From assembly GCA_003221375.1 (NCBI GenBank), contig QHRI01000077.1:1-16178 (forward strand): 16,178 nt of DNA. The letters run 5' to 3'. Numbering within the stretch: the first letter of the stretch is position 1; every line of letters begins with the position of its first letter. Shown here piece after piece: positions 15,084-16,178 of this stretch. The notes beneath the pieces are model-generated. The model made no database searches and was not told where the DNA came from. It was given only the letters and a program-made list of their open reading frames with translations. This stretch comes from Verrucomicrobiota bacterium (GTDB taxonomy: Bacteria > Verrucomicrobiota > Verrucomicrobiia > Chthoniobacterales > UBA10450). The translations under genes and the position numbers were made by a program.

Positions 15084-15649
15084 AAAAGACCTCTTTTACT
15101 GAACAAAATAAACAAATGAAACAATCCGCGAGTTCAAGCCCTCCATTTGCTGAGCCTGCGGCGTCTGCGGCGCAGAGCGAAACAGAAGATCCAACGGCCG
15201 GACTGCAAGCCGATCTCGATCGCTTTCGCGATCTCGCATTGCGTAGTCAGGCCGACTTCGAGAACTACAAGAAACGTTCAGCGCGCGAAAAGGAAGAGGC
15301 CATTAGATATGCCAACAGCTCCTTGCTGGAGCGTTTGGTGGGAATTATTGACAATTTTGAGCTTGGTCTCGCAGCGGCAAAAGAGCAGGGCGCAGACTCG
15401 CCCATTTATTCAGGGATGATTCTCGTCCAGAAGCAACTCAATGATTTGCTGGCCGAAAATGGTCTGCAGCCCATCGAAGCGGAGGGGAAAACATTCGATC
15501 CGAACGTGCACGAAGCAATTGCCCATGAGCCGAGCGATCAAGTTCCCGAGGGGATTGTCTTGCGTCAGGCCCGTCGGGGTTATCGATTTAAAGAACGGTT
15601 GCTGCGGCCTTCACGAGTTATCGTCTCCAGCGGGCCTGCAAAGAAGTGA
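15080..15649 (+). CDS. grpE: GrpE, nucleotide exchange factor for DnaK
   Basis: GrpE releases ADP from DnaK and so drives the Hsp70 cycle. The 189-residue protein has the usual disordered N-terminus, a long helix (RFRDLALRSQADFENYKKRS, then LLERLVGIIDNFELGL) and the C-terminal beta domain (AEGKTFDPNVHEAIAHEPSD, then GIVLRQARRGYRFKERLLRP and SRVIV). Length and motifs are normal. ATG 15080 overlaps the phosphatase stop by four bases; an internal ATG at 15116 is possible but would lose the coupling. dnaJ follows after 59 bases. dnaK is not in the window. Confidence 0.95.
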   Translation: MKKTSFTEQNKQMKQSASSSPPFAEPAASAAQSETEDPTAGLQADLDRFRDLALRSQADFENYKKRSAREKEEAIRYANSSLLERLVGIIDNFELGLAAAKEQGADSPIYSGMILVQKQLNDLLAENGLQPIEAEGKTFDPNVHEAIAHEPSDQVPEGIVLRQARRGYRFKERLLRPSRVIVSSGPAKK

Positions 15650-15708
15650 GGCTTCTTGCCTGTCGCTGCCCATTAGTCCCATAAGTCACATTCGGACTTG
15701 TCGGTAAT

Positions 15709-16178
15709 ATGGCTACTGAGAAACGTGATTACTACGAAGTGCTGGGCGTTGAACGAAACGCCACCGACGAGGAGGTGAAACGCGCCTATCGCAAGCTAGC
15801 GGTTAAGTTTCATCCAGATAAAAATCCGGATGATCCGCACGCCGAGGAAAAGTTCAAGGAGTTGGGCGAAGCGTACGATGTTCTGATGGATCCTGACAAG
15901 CGCGCCGCATATGATCGCTTTGGTCATGCGGCCTTCGCTCCGGGGAGCGCTGGTTTTGATCGCGGCGTTTTCCACGACCCGTTTGAGATTTTCCGGGAAG
16001 TTTTCGGCGGCGGCGGATTTGGCGGTGGAATTTTCGAGACATTCTTTGGTGGCGGCGACCGCGCGGAAGATCGGCGGCGCGGATCTGATTTGCGCTACGA
16101 CATGGAGATCAAGCTGGAGGAGGCAGCGTTTGGTGCCGACAAGGAGATTGAGATCGCGAAGCTCGACACGTGTGACAA
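15709..16178 (+). CDS. dnaJ: Chaperone DnaJ, 3'-truncated by the window edge
   Basis: DnaJ (Hsp40) delivers unfolded proteins to DnaK and stimulates its ATPase. The frame from ATG 15709 is open to the last base. It begins [20 protein letters not shown] and shows a complete J domain (about 7-70) with the HPD tripeptide at 35-37 and the AYDRFGH end. A Gly/Phe-rich linker follows (about 78-120, with [18 protein letters not shown]). Then comes the first beta domain ([18 protein letters not shown]), and the visible part stops at the first zinc-finger cysteine (LDTC). The zinc-binding centre and C-terminus lie beyond the window. It follows grpE on the same strand, in the same likely operon. Confidence 0.96.
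   Translation, partial: MATEKRDYYEVLGVERNATDEEVKRAYRKLAVKFHPDKNPDDPHAEEKFKELGEAYDVLMDPDKRAAYDRFGHAAFAPGSAGFDRGVFHDPFEIFREVFGGGGFGGGIFETFFGGGDRAEDRRRGSDLRYDMEIKLEEAAFGADKEIEIAKLDTCD

Noticed and set aside
12968..15708. CIRCE or other heat-shock operator ahead of grpE-dnaJ
   Set aside because: I looked for the TTAGCACTC / GAGTGCTAA type of inverted repeat before the STAS gene and before dnaJ and did not see it.

Overview
The window looks like a chromosomal segment of a Verrucomicrobiota bacterium, probably Spartobacteria/Chthoniobacterales-like. This is an inference from the proteins (SWIB-domain protein, a metallo-beta-lactamase exonuclease fused to an ATP-dependent DNA ligase, the aroA-cmk-plsC gene order, several signal-peptide proteins of a Verrucomicrobial kind), from moderate-to-high GC, and from the near absence of Shine-Dalgarno sequences. 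No rRNA, tRNA, CRISPR array, insertion sequence or prophage gene was recognised. Coding density is high and no gene-free stretch exceeds about 150 bases.

Layout. At 1-1422 is the 3' part of nadB (L-aspartate oxidase). At 1570-2409 is a secreted protein with a double-psi-beta-barrel-like C-terminus; it converges on a polysaccharide deacetylase (2428-3258, minus). Next on the minus strand are a small exported thioredoxin-like protein (3389-3766), a SWIB-domain protein (3893-4174) and a broken response regulator/PP2C phosphatase (4236-5347). The plus strand resumes with a proline-rich lipoprotein (5493-5885), then aroA (6006-7361), a frame-disrupted cmk (7439-8019) and a plsC-like acyltransferase (8086-8697). 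A small membrane protein (8781-8975) and a coiled-coil lipoprotein (9049-9579) follow. On the minus strand is a large exonuclease-ligase fusion, also frame-disrupted (9603-12264). Divergent from it is a secreted protein of unknown function (12371-12967). The right end is a tight plus-strand cluster: STAS protein, GAF-PP2C phosphatase, grpE and the start of dnaJ, which runs off the window.

How genes work together. aroA, cmk and plsC are a housekeeping block (shikimate, CMP kinase, phospholipid synthesis). The STAS protein and GAF-PP2C phosphatase form a partner-switching signalling pair whose phosphatase gene overlaps grpE by four bases, linking stress signalling to the GrpE/DnaJ chaperone system.

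Most notable point. Four genes (thioredoxin-like, response regulator/PP2C, cmk, exonuclease-ligase) each lack one internal block that I estimate at roughly 65-105 bases compared with their families; in three of them the reading frame also changes at the gap. Each loss falls in a conserved core. Because cmk is usually important for growth, and four similar lesions lie within about 7 kb, an assembly artefact is the first explanation to test; real gene decay is the alternative.
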